Source: a bacterium
Lineage (GTDB): Bacteria; Zixibacteria; MSB-5A5; GN15; FEB-12
Direction: 5' to 3'
Length of the DNA: 18,438 bases
Assembly (NCBI GenBank): GCA_030668045.1
Contig: DAOUUR010000003.1
Location: 1 to 18,438, forward strand
In this document: positions 1 to 6,797 of the stretch, piece by piece
How the letters are laid out: the number at the start of each line of letters is the position of its first letter
How positions within the stretch are numbered: the first letter of the stretch is position 1
The notes under the pieces: model-generated
Database searches by the model: none
What the model saw: the letters and a program-made list of their open reading frames with translations, nothing else
What the model was told of the DNA's origin: nothing
Program-made: the position numbers and the translations under genes

Positions 1-57
1 CATCTTCTCGTTTGAGGTCGCCTCGGAGGCGTTTGTTATAACCGGAGAGTAGAACAT
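1..57 (-). CDS. nuoF: NADH-quinone oxidoreductase subunit F, N-terminal fragment (cut by window edge)
   Basis: Nineteen codons are visible (MFYSPVITNA at the start) with no stop before the left edge. The ATG shares one base with the nuoE stop codon (TGATG), the tight junction seen throughout this operon. The identity rests on position: nuoF, the NADH- and FMN-binding 51 kDa subunit of complex I, normally follows nuoE. The visible residues carry no diagnostic motif, because the NADH-binding glycine-rich segment and the iron-sulfur cysteines would lie outside the window. A different gene starting here is possible but less likely. Confidence 0.55.
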   Translation of the reverse strand, partial: MFYSPVITNASEATSNEKM

Positions 58-533
58 CAGGTTTTCGCCTTCAATTCCTCAAGAACCTTGTCGACTTTTT
101 CACGTGTCAGGTTCTCGTAATAGTCTTGATTGATCTGCATCATCGGCGCAGTAGCACAGGAACCGAGGCATTCCACCGTGATGATTGTAAACAAGCCGTC
201 AGCTGTGGTCTCGCCTTTCTTGATACCAAGTTTCCCCTCGAGGTACGCTACCAACGAATCCGCGCCAAGCAGAGCACACGAAATGTTATGGCACACCTGG
301 ATTAGATACTTGCCAACCGGCTTCTTGGGGAACAAGGTATAGAAGGTAGCCGCTTCGGCAACCTCGACATATGGCACATCAATGATGCGAGAAATTTCAC
401 GGTAAACACCGGCATTAAGATGCCCCACCTGGCGATACGCAATAGTAATCGCCGGCAGGATAGCCGACAACTTATTGGGATACCGGGCTGCTTTCTTCTC
501 GATATTTCTGACAGATTCTTCGGTCAGTATCAT
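57..533 (-). CDS. nuoE: NADH-quinone oxidoreductase subunit E (24 kDa, [2Fe-2S])
   Basis: This is the thioredoxin-fold 24 kDa subunit of the NADH-dehydrogenase arm of complex I, which carries cluster N1a on the cytoplasmic side. The 158-residue length is normal. The four cluster ligands are visible as C81 and C86 (VCHNISC) and C122 and C126 (ECLGSC). The family stretch FYTLFP lies at about residues 64-69. The start codon overlaps the nuoD stop in an ATGA arrangement and is preceded by GAGG seven bases upstream, so translation is probably coupled to nuoD. No defect is visible. In the usual model it works with NuoF and, where present, NuoG to pass electrons from NADH into the iron-sulfur chain. 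Confidence 0.95.
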   Translation of the reverse strand: MILTEESVRNIEKKAARYPNKLSAILPAITIAYRQVGHLNAGVYREISRIIDVPYVEVAEAATFYTLFPKKPVGKYLIQVCHNISCALLGADSLVAYLEGKLGIKKGETTADGLFTIITVECLGSCATAPMMQINQDYYENLTREKVDKVLEELKAKT

Positions 534-1705
534 CGGTCAACCTCACCCAGTACGATGTCAATAGTTCCGATAGCGCAAATCACGTCCGAGAGCAGACTCC
601 CCTCCACCAGCTTGGGCAGACAGGCCAGATTGATGAAGGCCGGTGGCCGCACTCTAACCCGATGCGGCTTGTTCGACCCATCGGATGAAATATAGAAGCC
701 AATCTCTCCCTTGGGCGATTCTATCGCCTGATAAACGGCGCCAAATGGCGTCTTGAAACCATCAGTAATTATCTTGAAATGGAATATCAACGATTCCATC
801 TTGGTCAACACATCTTCTTTCGGCGGTAAGACGACACCCGGCACATGGGCGCGAAACGGTCCTTCGGGCATACCGTCAATTGCCTGCTGGCATATCTTCA
901 GCGATTCCCTCATTTCTTTGAGGCGCAGGAGGTACCGATCATAGGCATCACCCTTCTTGCCCAGCGCAACCTCAAAATCGAAATTCTCGTAGCCACTGTA
1001 TGGTTGGGCCTTGCGAACGTCATAGTTGATACCGCAGCCGCGCAGCATCGGACCGGTCAACGAGAAATTTATGGCATCTTCGGCTGAAATAACCGCAACG
1101 TCTTTTGTGCGATTGATAAAAATTTGATTGTTGGTCAGGAGGTCTTCGTAGTCGAGCATCCGCTCCCGCACGGTCGTAATTAGTTCCCGAACTCTGGTGT
1201 CGAAATCATCCGGTAGTTCGTGAGCCAGCCCACCGATGCGAATATAGCTGCTCATCATCCGTTGACCACCGCAGGCCTCGTAAATATCCAGAACCAGTTC
1301 CCGCTCGCGGAATGTGTAAAGAAGCATCGACATCGCGCCAAGATCAAGAGCATGCGTACCAAGCCAGACCAGATGCGAATTGATCCGCGTAAGTTCCGCA
1401 AGGCAGACTCTTGCCCACTTGACCTTTTCGGGGACTTCAATACCCATCAACTTTTCAACGGCGAGACAGTAGCCGAGATTGTTTGACATCGGAGCCAGAT
1501 AGTCCATGCGATCAGTACAGGGCAGAGCTTTGTGGTATAGTTTGGACTCCATCGTCCGCTCAATGCCGGTGTGCAGATAGCCGACCACCGGACGCGCCTT
1601 GACAACCGTCTCACCCTCAAGCTCTAGGACAACCCGCAAGACACCGTGGGTAGCCGGATGCTGAGGCCCCATATTAATGGTGATCGTTTTGCTCTCGGTC
1701 GCCAT
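530..1705 (-). CDS. nuoD: NADH-quinone oxidoreductase subunit D (49 kDa)
   Basis: The 49 kDa subunit forms, with NuoB, the quinone-reduction site at the junction of the peripheral and membrane arms. The 391-residue length is typical for an unfused NuoD. The family signature NMGPQHPATHGVLR sits at residues 11-24, and its histidine-containing loop lines the quinone cavity in characterised enzymes. Further family segments include GYLHTGIER near residue 43 and the C-terminal DIVLGEVDR. The start shares one base with the nuoC stop (TAATG) and has AGGTGAT upstream. NuoC and NuoD are separate here, unlike the fused NuoCD of Escherichia coli. Confidence 0.97.
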   Translation of the reverse strand: MATESKTITINMGPQHPATHGVLRVVLELEGETVVKARPVVGYLHTGIERTMESKLYHKALPCTDRMDYLAPMSNNLGYCLAVEKLMGIEVPEKVKWARVCLAELTRINSHLVWLGTHALDLGAMSMLLYTFRERELVLDIYEACGGQRMMSSYIRIGGLAHELPDDFDTRVRELITTVRERMLDYEDLLTNNQIFINRTKDVAVISAEDAINFSLTGPMLRGCGINYDVRKAQPYSGYENFDFEVALGKKGDAYDRYLLRLKEMRESLKICQQAIDGMPEGPFRAHVPGVVLPPKEDVLTKMESLIFHFKIITDGFKTPFGAVYQAIESPKGEIGFYISSDGSNKPHRVRVRPPAFINLACLPKLVEGSLLSDVICAIGTIDIVLGEVDR

Positions 1706-2250
1706 TAATTGATCACCTCGGGTGGATCGTCTTTGTTCCAGCTAAACACCGGCTGTTCCCAGTTCTGCGGGAAGTCTTTTCGCAGCGGGTGTCCTTCGAA
1801 GTCGTCCGGCGTCAGTATCCTTGTAAGGTCGGGGTGCCCGTCAAAAACAATCCCCATCAGATCATATACTTCACGCTCAAGCCAGTTGGCCCCGTTCCAC
1901 AAATCGGTCAGACTGGCGATGTGGGGTTTGTCTGCCGGCAGGTGCACTTTCAGGAAGAACCGGTACTGATGTGTCAGAGAATAAAGATTGTAAATAACTT
2001 CAAAACGTCCGTGCTTTTCCTGGTCGTGATTCAGCCAGTCAAGCGATGTAATATCAGAGAGAAGTTGAACGTCAACCCCGGAATCGTCCTTGAGGGCCTC
2101 ACAGATTTCAACCAACTTTTCGGGCTGGATGTAGAATGACTGCTGATCGCAGAAGTTATCTTCGCGAATAACGGCATCGGCGAACCGTGTCATCATCAAG
2201 CTTCTTACTTTTTCTTCCATTCCAGCCATCTTACCCTGCGTTTGCGACAT
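1705..2250 (-). CDS. nuoC: NADH-quinone oxidoreductase subunit C (30 kDa)
   Basis: This peripheral-arm subunit packs against NuoD. The 30 kDa signature is clear: EREVYDLMGIVFDGHPDLTRIL followed shortly by GHPLRKDF near the C terminus. The reading frame is open back to 2301, which would overlap nuoB by 22 bp. I place the start at the ATG at 2250, because the residues upstream look like an arbitrary read-through of the nuoB end. ATGs at 2229 (AGGG four bases upstream) and 2220 are equally defensible, so the N terminus is uncertain by up to ten residues. The product is about 171-181 residues, normal for the family. Confidence 0.94.
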   Translation of the reverse strand: MSQTQGKMAGMEEKVRSLMMTRFADAVIREDNFCDQQSFYIQPEKLVEICEALKDDSGVDVQLLSDITSLDWLNHDQEKHGRFEVIYNLYSLTHQYRFFLKVHLPADKPHIASLTDLWNGANWLEREVYDLMGIVFDGHPDLTRILTPDDFEGHPLRKDFPQNWEQPVFSWNKDDPPEVIN

Positions 2251-2279
2251 CCCGATTCGGATTCCCAAAAGTTGGAACC

Positions 2280-2783
2280 CTAGCCGAGCTTGCGTCCCCA
2301 TTCTTCGCGTTGATCCTTGAACGATTCCTTCTCTACCTTAGCATACAGCTTGAGGATACCATCCATCAACTGCTCAGGTCGGGGCGGGCAACCGGGGACA
2401 TACATGTCAACCGGTATGATCCTGTCCACACCCTGCAGGAGAGCGTAGTTGTTGAACACGCCACCGCAAGAGGCACAGGAACCCATCGCCAGCACCCATT
2501 TCGGGTTCGGCATCTGCTCGTAAAGCGTCCTGACCACAGGAGCCATCTTCATCGAAACTCGCCCGGCTACAATCATCAGGTCTGCCTGACGTGGTGACGG
2601 TCGCATAACTTCCATACCGTAACGAGCCAGATCGAAATGCGGTGCAAAAGTTGACATCATCTCGATGGCGCAACAGGCCAGTCCAAAACCAAGGGGCCAC
2701 ATTGAGCGCTTGCGCGACCAGTTGACGACCTTCTCAAGTGAGGTCAGGATAATTGAATCGGGAATTTTCTCTTCTAGTCCCAC
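2280..2783 (-). CDS. nuoB: NADH-quinone oxidoreductase subunit B (20 kDa, cluster N2)
   Basis: The 20 kDa subunit binds the terminal [4Fe-4S] cluster N2 that reduces quinone. Of its 167 residues, the ligands are the adjacent pair C37-C38 (GLACCAIE), C103 (GSCASCGG) and C132 (VPGCPPRPE). The unusual tandem cysteine pair is diagnostic for NuoB. The start is a GTG at 2783 with GGAG seven bases upstream, and it overlaps the end of nuoA by 10 bp, so it is probably translated by coupling. The extra C106 in SCASCGG is common in this family. No defects are visible. Confidence 0.97.
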   Translation of the reverse strand: MGLEEKIPDSIILTSLEKVVNWSRKRSMWPLGFGLACCAIEMMSTFAPHFDLARYGMEVMRPSPRQADLMIVAGRVSMKMAPVVRTLYEQMPNPKWVLAMGSCASCGGVFNNYALLQGVDRIIPVDMYVPGCPPRPEQLMDGILKLYAKVEKESFKDQREEWGRKLG

Positions 2784-3130
2784 TTCAGAGCTCCACGTCC
2801 AAGAACATAAAAGTACCCAACCAGAAGTATCACGATAAAGACCAGCATCTCAATAAAACCAAACCAGCCCAACTGCCGCGACACTATGGCCCACGGGTAC
2901 AGGAAAATCACTTCGATATCAAATAGAAGAAACAGAATAGCCACCTGAAAGAACTTGATCGGCACCGGGTCTTTTGTGCTGCCCTCTGGTGTTATACCGC
3001 ATTCGTATGCCTGAAACTTCTTGCCAAGGCTGGTGCGACGCCCCAGAATGATCGAGAAAGCTACAAGCATAAACGCCAGGAAGGTGGCAAAGAGAACCAG
3101 GAACAGTATGGGATAAAAAGTTTCAAACAT
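2774..3130 (-). CDS. nuoA: NADH-quinone oxidoreductase subunit A
   Basis: This small membrane subunit sits at the junction of the complex I arms. The 118 residues hold three hydrophobic helices at about 6-29, 60-82 and 88-110. The loop after helix 1 contains the conserved YECG, whose cysteine becomes exposed in the deactive state of mitochondrial ND3. The family motif [15 protein letters not shown] follows in helix 2. It is the first gene of the operon and lies downstream of a 223-bp non-coding region with candidate promoters. The Shine-Dalgarno match is poor, since AGGAAG lies about 16 bases upstream of the ATG, but the N-terminal protein sequence fits the family. Confidence 0.95.
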   Translation of the reverse strand: MFETFYPILFLVLFATFLAFMLVAFSIILGRRTSLGKKFQAYECGITPEGSTKDPVPIKFFQVAILFLLFDIEVIFLYPWAIVSRQLGWFGFIEMLVFIVILLVGYFYVLGRGALKWD

Positions 3131-3169
3131 CAGTTAGTTCAGTCTACTTCCTGGTTTCATAATCTGCTA

Positions 3170-3198
3170 ACCTTAGGCATTGGCACATACGATGTCAA
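3170..3198 (-). promoter_or_regulatory. Candidate sigma-70-type promoter upstream of nuoA (proximal)
   Basis: Reading the minus strand, a perfect TTGACA -35 box (3193-3198) is followed after exactly 17 bases by TAAGGT (3170-3175), which matches three of six -10 consensus bases. It would start transcription roughly 30-35 bp before the nuoA ATG. The -35 match and spacing are good and the -10 is weak. The organism's promoter consensus is unknown. Confidence 0.4.
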
Positions 3199-3213
3199 GA
3201 ACTTTTGGGGAAA

Positions 3214-3222
3214 ATTATAGCA
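3214..3222 (-). promoter_or_regulatory. Candidate extended -10 promoter element upstream of nuoA (distal)
   Basis: The minus strand reads TGCTATAAT, a perfect -10 hexamer with the TGn extension. No consensus -35 lies 17 bases upstream; that position is GC-rich and overlaps the palindrome GGCGCGCC (3236-3243). Extended -10 promoters can work without a -35. Whether the palindrome is an operator is unknown. Confidence 0.35.
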
Positions 3223-3297
3223 TTCCAGAGGTTGCGGCGCGCCCCACAACATCCGATTTTAACGCTGTAATGTCATGCCATACAATGCGATACCGCT

Positions 3298-3312
3298 GAG
3301 GGCGGCTCCCTC
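3298..3312. other. Short GC-rich hairpin between the two clusters
   Basis: GAGGG and CCCTC pair around a five-base loop, with a further wobble and G-C pair possible on the plus-strand transcript. It lies about 40 bp beyond the stop of the upstream gene (3354). No U-run follows it on the minus strand, so it is not a canonical intrinsic terminator; it could be an RNA-processing site or chance. Confidence 0.25.
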
Positions 3313-3353
3313 GGACGTTCGCCAACAAGATATTTTTGTCACAAAGTGGAAAT

Positions 3354-3752
3354 TTAAACAGAAGTCACATCGTACCCGGCAAAGGTCGGGTCGGATGTGA
3401 TCAGGTCGTTTAGATCGCCTCGCTTGCACGCCCCGTAGGCCGTCGATTTACCAAAGAGCTTGAGATGCTTTGAGGCGTGATCGACTTCGATCCACCCTCC
3501 CCCTTGGACGGCGTAGTCGGAATCGAATATCTCGTGGACATCGGGACGTTTGGTCCAGATCGATGCAACCTCATTGTCGGTACAATAGCGCTCCACCAGA
3601 TTGGCGTGGTAGGGAAACTCCGCCAGCAGTCCGCAGATCATAATCAGCTCTCCGGAATACTTTATGATTATAAATTTGCCGACCATCTTCTGCGATAGTT
3701 TTCCTCCTGCTGTGTCAGGCATCGGGATCAAATTGACAATATGGCTTTCCAA
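3354..3752 (-). CDS. Janus/Ocnus-family protein, PHPT1-like (putative protein-histidine phosphatase)
   Basis: This is a 132-residue protein from a TTG start, close to the 125 residues of human PHPT1. Landmarks fall in the family's order: GKFIIIKY (lysine near residue 31, compare KYVLIRV in PHPT1), FPYHANL (H49, matching the catalytic histidine of EYHADI), QGGGWIEVDH (84-86 glycines, compare LGGGRISH), FGKSTAYG (101-107, compare YGYSMAYG), and a C-terminal GYDVTSV (compare DYEVTW). The family is known mainly from animals, where it removes phosphate from phosphohistidine. The TTG start is chosen because GGAAGG sits six bases upstream, between the previous stop and this codon; the in-frame ATGs at 3722 and 3686 lack such a site. 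It is the last gene of the cluster. The phosphatase activity is inferred. Confidence 0.72.
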   Translation of the reverse strand: MESHIVNLIPMPDTAGGKLSQKMVGKFIIIKYSGELIMICGLLAEFPYHANLVERYCTDNEVASIWTKRPDVHEIFDSDYAVQGGGWIEVDHASKHLKLFGKSTAYGACKRGDLNDLITSDPTFAGYDVTSV

Positions 3753-3758
3753 GTCACA

Positions 3759-3764
3759 CCTTCC
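3759..3764 (-). promoter_or_regulatory. Ribosome binding site deciding a TTG start
   Basis: GGAAGG on the minus strand lies between the stop of the upstream PHP gene (3770-3772) and a TTG (3750-3752), with a six-base spacer. It favours TTG over the downstream ATGs for the Janus/Ocnus-like gene. Confidence 0.55.
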
Positions 3765-3769
3765 GCAAG

Positions 3770-4819
3770 TCAGGACACTATCCTGAAATGGTTTGAAAAA
3801 ATCCAGCCGCGCCGTCCCTTCCAAGCCTCAAGACGATACAAACCGGGGCGTTTCACTTCGTATTCCAGATGGTCGGACTTAACTTCGAATATCTTCTCGC
3901 CGTCAGCGATCAACTTCAGTGTCGCCATCCCCGGCAGGTTGGCTCGCAGGAACGTCTTGCCGGTCATAGGCAGGGTGCCACCGCAGACAACACGATCAGT
4001 GCCATTGTCTGCCACAAGTTCGAAATCATCGGCAGCTCCCCATCGCATGTTGGAGAAAAAGACGCGACAGTCGCGAATAGCATCATAGAGCTGGTCCCGT
4101 GCTACTGAGAACTCGGTTGCCATTGGCTTCGGCAAGAGGATATGCGTTCGCAGACATCGGAAATGCACTTTGTAGGGGAAAATCGTTACTTTGAACGGTC
4201 CCACCTTGTAACGGAAGGCATGCGCATCAACTCCAGCCAACCCAACCACTTTGCGAGACCGACTCAGTTCGTCCCACCTGCGAAGGATTCTGTCAGTCGG
4301 TGCCACCATCGATTTTCTCGGTGAGAGGGCCATCGCCAGCCCGTTGAAGCGGGTAAGGCGTTCCATCCACTCCGACATCTGGTTCCAGATTTCCAGTCCC
4401 GTAAACCCTTCAACCGACCAGTCTTTCCACGGATAAGGCGGAAATGCTGCCAGACGATCCCGAACTTCATCGGGATGCGCCAGAATGCCGATGGCGCTGT
4501 CAGCCGCCGCAGCGGAGACATACTCGGCGGCGGACATTTTTCCGGGATAAACTTTCGGTGAGTCAAAGACGAGAAAATGGTTGATATCCTCCGAGTCGTT
4601 GTGTTCATACCCAACCACCGCCAGCAGGGAATCGTAGAGACCTTCATTGCCCCGTTCCCGATGGTTGAGGTTCATGTGGTCGCTGAACATAATGAAATCA
4701 AGTCCCGCTTCCTGCCCCAGCGCCACCACTTCGTCAAACGGTCGAGTTCCGTCGGATTCGGTCGTGTGCACATGCACCGCGCCGGAATACTGATACCAGT
4801 CGCCGACCCGCTTACCCAC
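3770..4819 (-). CDS. PHP-domain metal-dependent phosphoesterase-like protein with C-terminal beta-rich extension
   Basis: The N-terminal two thirds is a PHP domain with a nearly complete set of metal ligands: H16 and H18 (HVHT), D47 and H48 (SDH), E72 (GYEH), H115 (AHPDE), and D198 and H200 (GVDAHAF). PHP enzymes hydrolyse phosphoesters through a di- or trinuclear metal centre. Residues from about 255 to the end form a beta-rich tail common in family members that resemble secreted or cell-surface PHP proteins, but no signal peptide is present. The start is a GTG overlapping the MFS stop by 8 bp, with a perfect AGGAGG six bases upstream. The substrate is unknown. Confidence 0.85.
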   Translation of the reverse strand: MGKRVGDWYQYSGAVHVHTTESDGTRPFDEVVALGQEAGLDFIMFSDHMNLNHRERGNEGLYDSLLAVVGYEHNDSEDINHFLVFDSPKVYPGKMSAAEYVSAAAADSAIGILAHPDEVRDRLAAFPPYPWKDWSVEGFTGLEIWNQMSEWMERLTRFNGLAMALSPRKSMVAPTDRILRRWDELSRSRKVVGLAGVDAHAFRYKVGPFKVTIFPYKVHFRCLRTHILLPKPMATEFSVARDQLYDAIRDCRVFFSNMRWGAADDFELVADNGTDRVVCGGTLPMTGKTFLRANLPGMATLKLIADGEKIFEVKSDHLEYEVKRPGLYRLEAWKGRRGWIFSNHFRIVS

Positions 4820-6161
4820 GCGACACCTCCTGAGGATCGGGCACCTTTCGGAAGATAAACAATCCCACCAGAAGCATCACGACCAGTGACAACAGAGCAG
4901 CCTTGTACGGTAACTGATGAATAGTATCAATCCCGAAGAAACCGATAGAGGTTCCGTGCTCGGCCTCTCGGGCGGATAGATAGTATACAATTGTGGTCCA
5001 GATCAGGGGACCGACTACCGCTGCGGCCCGTCCGGAGAGAGAGAATATTCCAAAGAAACGCCCCAATTCTGCGCGCGGGACCAGTTCGGCCAGCAGTGGT
5101 CGCGATGTTGTCCACAGGCCGCCCATCAGAATACCGACAATCGGGCCAAGTATCCAGACAGTCACCCGGCTGTCAAAAACAACGAACAGAATCAGCACAA
5201 TAACCCAACCCCAGACGATCAGGTTGAGAAGTTTCTTCAATGACCAGTGGCGGGCGATTTTGCCCAAGAGAAATGACCCAATCACTGCCGAGATAGTCGA
5301 GACAATCAGGAAATAGTTGATCTCAGCTTCACCGAAACCAATCACGAGAGAACAGTACAGTCCAATATTCAGAATTACAGTAGTGACGACATCCTCAAAG
5401 AAATAATCGGCAATCAGAAACCTGAGCACACCGGGATATTTCTTGGTTTCCCGGAGTCCGGCCCAGACTTCGCGGTAGGCGGTAACGAAGCTGGTTTTCT
5501 CTTGGCGTGTGACCGGTTTCTCACGCACCCAGAGAAAAAGCGGCAGCGCAAAGAACATAAACAGCACTGCACTCGGCAAGAAAGCCGCCACTTTGCCGCC
5601 CGCTTCGATGAACGGCACTTCGATTGAGAAAAGCCCTCCGGTCACAAAGGGAAGGACAACGAGCATACCGACAATCGAACCAACATAACCCATAGCAACG
5701 CCCACCCCGGAGACCCACCGGGCTTCGCGACCATCAGCCACCGAATACAACAACGAATTATAAAACGGTTGGCCAGCTTCGTAGGCAAAATTGGCGATAA
5801 TAAAGAGAAGCGTAAGCGCTACCAGTGCGGTTGGTGGGACGATAGCCATAAGCCCCGTCGCCAGACAACAGGTAACAGTGAATAGAAACAGGAATATCTT
5901 CTTGCGGGTGGCGTGATCGGACATCGCTCCCAGAGCCGGGAGAAACAGCGCAGCCAACAGCATTGATATTGAAAAAGGGATGTCAAAATAACGGTCGTCC
6001 TTGCCCAGGTCCTCGACAATATACCGTTTGAGGTACAACGACACGATGTTCATCGAGTAGATGGTATTGGCAAAGTCATAGAATGACCAGCCGATCAGAT
6101 CACGGCGCAGTAACGACCGCCCTCCTCTACCTTCTGATCGAAGATTCATCTCAGCAAACAT
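4812..6161 (-). CDS. MFS transporter, UMF1 (Atg22-like) family
   Basis: This 449-residue polytopic membrane protein has about 12 predicted helices. The N-terminal WSFYDFANTIYSMNI (about 26-40) is the hallmark of the UMF1/Atg22-like branch of the major facilitator superfamily. An MFS motif-A-like loop, GAMSDHATRKK, follows the second helix. Atg22 exports amino acids from the yeast vacuole; bacterial members have no settled substrate. The frame starts at ATG 6161, with ATG 6149 four codons later as an alternative; neither has a strong ribosome binding site. It lies 21 bp after the HD-domain gene and overlaps the following PHP gene, so the three are probably co-expressed. Confidence 0.9.
   Translation of the reverse strand: MFAEMNLRSEGRGGRSLLRRDLIGWSFYDFANTIYSMNIVSLYLKRYIVEDLGKDDRYFDIPFSISMLLAALFLPALGAMSDHATRKKIFLFLFTVTCCLATGLMAIVPPTALVALTLLFIIANFAYEAGQPFYNSLLYSVADGREARWVSGVGVAMGYVGSIVGMLVVLPFVTGGLFSIEVPFIEAGGKVAAFLPSAVLFMFFALPLFLWVREKPVTRQEKTSFVTAYREVWAGLRETKKYPGVLRFLIADYFFEDVVTTVILNIGLYCSLVIGFGEAEINYFLIVSTISAVIGSFLLGKIARHWSLKKLLNLIVWGWVIVLILFVVFDSRVTVWILGPIVGILMGGLWTTSRPLLAELVPRAELGRFFGIFSLSGRAAAVVGPLIWTTIVYYLSAREAEHGTSIGFFGIDTIHQLPYKAALLSLVVMLLVGLFIFRKVPDPQEVSRG
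4826..4831 (-). promoter_or_regulatory. Strong Shine-Dalgarno before a GTG start
   Basis: AGGAGG on the minus strand, within the end of the MFS gene, lies six bases before the GTG (4817-4819). It fixes the start of the PHP gene at 4819 and shows that the gene can be translated independently of the MFS gene. Confidence 0.7.
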
Positions 6162-6182
6162 CGCACAAGAGTCACTTTACTG

Positions 6183-6743
6183 CTACAGGCCAAGCTGATC
6201 GCTGACGCGCAACATTCCTTCCTGGACAAGCAGCAAGAACTCTTCTGTCTCCAGGCCAAGATTCGAGCAGGCGGCCATGTTTTCCCGTGTGGCACCTGCG
6301 GCAAAACGTTTCTCTGCAAATCGGCGAAGCATGAAAGAGCCATCAACCGCAGCCAGCTTCTTTGAAGGATGCATCAGAGCACACGCCACCAGAAAACCGG
6401 TGGTTGGATCGACGGCGTAGAGTGCCCATTCAAACCGTGACTCGCACGGGACATGACCGGGGTGCGCATGGATGGCGCGCATCATTTCTTCGGGCAGCTC
6501 GTACTCGGTCAACCACTCGCGGGCCAGATAGGTGTGCTTTTCCGGTTTCTTGAGAGTTTCGTTGTAGTCGAGATCATGGAGCAGGCCTGTCAGTCCCCAG
6601 TATTCGACATCCTCGCCAAAATGTTCGGCCAGACGTCGCATCCCGGCCTCCACTGCCAGAATGTGCTTGAGGAGATTGTTGACGCCAATCCTGGCAACTA
6701 CCAGCTTGTAGGCGTCTTCGCGATTCAGCATTAGATCAGACAT
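6183..6743 (-). CDS. HD-domain (HDIG-type) metal-dependent phosphohydrolase
   Basis: This 186-residue protein has HD-superfamily metal ligands: H27 in LLKHILAVE, the H56-D57 doublet in LLHDLDYNE, histidines in IHAHPGH (92-97) and D112 in YAVDPTTG. Single-domain HDIG proteins of this layout are widespread, are usually annotated as putative hydrolases, and have no agreed substrate. It begins 54 bp after the outer-membrane barrel gene, the widest gap in the cluster, and has no obvious ribosome binding site before either ATG (6743 or 6731). It is followed closely by the UMF1 transporter. A nucleotide or phosphoester substrate is possible but not shown by the sequence. Confidence 0.82.
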   Translation of the reverse strand: MSDLMLNREDAYKLVVARIGVNNLLKHILAVEAGMRRLAEHFGEDVEYWGLTGLLHDLDYNETLKKPEKHTYLAREWLTEYELPEEMMRAIHAHPGHVPCESRFEWALYAVDPTTGFLVACALMHPSKKLAAVDGSFMLRRFAEKRFAAGATRENMAACSNLGLETEEFLLLVQEGMLRVSDQLGL

Positions 6744-6797
6744 GGCCGAAAGATTGGCAGGTGCGGTCGTAAAGTCAAGTGGAGTTGGAGCGACTGA

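Noticed and set aside
3298..3312. Intrinsic terminator at the end of the long cluster
   Set aside because: The stem is only five certain pairs and no run of U follows on the minus-strand transcript, so I list it only as a hairpin.
3753..3824. N-terminal extension of the Janus/Ocnus-like gene to an alternative start at 3824
   Set aside because: It would overlap the PHP gene by more than 50 bp and adds residues unlike the family. The TTG at 3752 has a well-placed GGAAGG and gives the family length.
6744..6797. TTGACT with a weak -10-like AATCTT in the 54-bp gap before the HD gene
   Set aside because: Only three of six -10 bases match, and the boxes would leave almost no leader before the start codon. 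I do not regard it as a supported promoter.
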